Below are positions 22,070 to 22,121 of a DNA stretch of 22,121 bases, one piece after another. Numbering within the stretch: the first letter of the stretch is position 1; each line of letters starts with the position of its first letter. Origin of the DNA: Candidatus Microgenomates bacterium (GTDB lineage: Bacteria > Patescibacteriota > Dojkabacteria > SC72); NCBI GenBank assembly GCA_012797935.1, contig JAAZOC010000029.1, positions 1 through 22,121 of the forward strand, read 5' to 3'. Both the position numbers and the translations under genes were made by a program. A model generated the notes under the pieces. That model was given only the letters and a program-made list of their open reading frames with translations, ran no database searches and was not told where the DNA came from.

Positions 22070-22121
22070 CATATACTTTTTAAAGATATGGACATATTAG
22101 TGTGAGTCCTAAATTACCATC

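Noticed and set aside
22001..22120. A further minus-strand gene starting at the right edge (ATG at 22120)
   Set aside because: The frame stops after three codons, and no long frame crosses the edge of the window.
1..22121. Full use of genetic code 25 (UGA = glycine) as in Gracilibacteria and Absconditabacteria
   Set aside because: More than 6,000 coding codons contain at most three candidate in-frame TGAs, while GGN codons serve for glycine throughout. A fully reassigned genome should use UGA much more often. A rare or partial recoding is left open.

Overview
The window looks like an AT-rich chromosome segment from a streamlined bacterium of the Candidate Phyla Radiation (Patescibacteria). 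Three things suggest this. First, a PrgI / TraC-type / VirB4 cluster resembles those I know from CPR genomes. Second, there are several single-pass surface proteins, one with a PDTG motif before a terminal membrane span. Third, no gene shows a clear Shine-Dalgarno sequence. A Dojkabacteria- or Microgenomates-like origin is possible, but I cannot place it at phylum level from sequence alone.

Layout. (1) 1-940: 3' part of groEL, closed by a clear intrinsic terminator. (2) 939-3246: a divergent pair, a SprT-like zinc peptidase (-) and a half-size ABC exporter (+). (3) 3275-7541: folD, glyA, a double-length ThyX-like protein and dcd, a compact set that would make the folate cofactor and dUMP needed for dTMP. 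(4) 7550-10105: a secreted, membrane-anchored cohesin-like protein (-) divergent from a Lon-type AAA+ protein (+) that has no protease domain and carries an in-frame TGA. (5) 10102-14215 (-): PrgI-like protein, TraC-like protein, VirB4 ATPase, an open-frame extension behind a second in-frame TGA, and a small protein; together the membrane and motor parts of a type IV secretion/conjugation-like machine. (6) 14290-16088: a nucleotidyltransferase (+) tail-to-tail with recF (-). (7) 16090-19337 (-): rpsT, two membrane proteins and lepA, running into recF. (8) 19433-22003: two small surface proteins with Ig-like and FN3-like folds (+) converging on a large DUF11-type surface protein (-).

Three cross-cutting signals stand out. 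Seven or eight genes have a -10-like hexamer (TAnnnT) exactly six bases before the ATG, the spacing expected if transcription starts at the start codon, so leaderless mRNAs are likely. Ordinary stops are TAA or TAG. TGA ends only three reading frames; two of these continue open in the same frame into plausible protein, and in the lon-like gene the continuation matches the Lon family without a gap. The ThyX-like protein splits the family's active-site signature between its two halves.

There is no rRNA, tRNA, CRISPR array or insertion sequence that I can see, and no gene-free stretch longer than about 120 bases.
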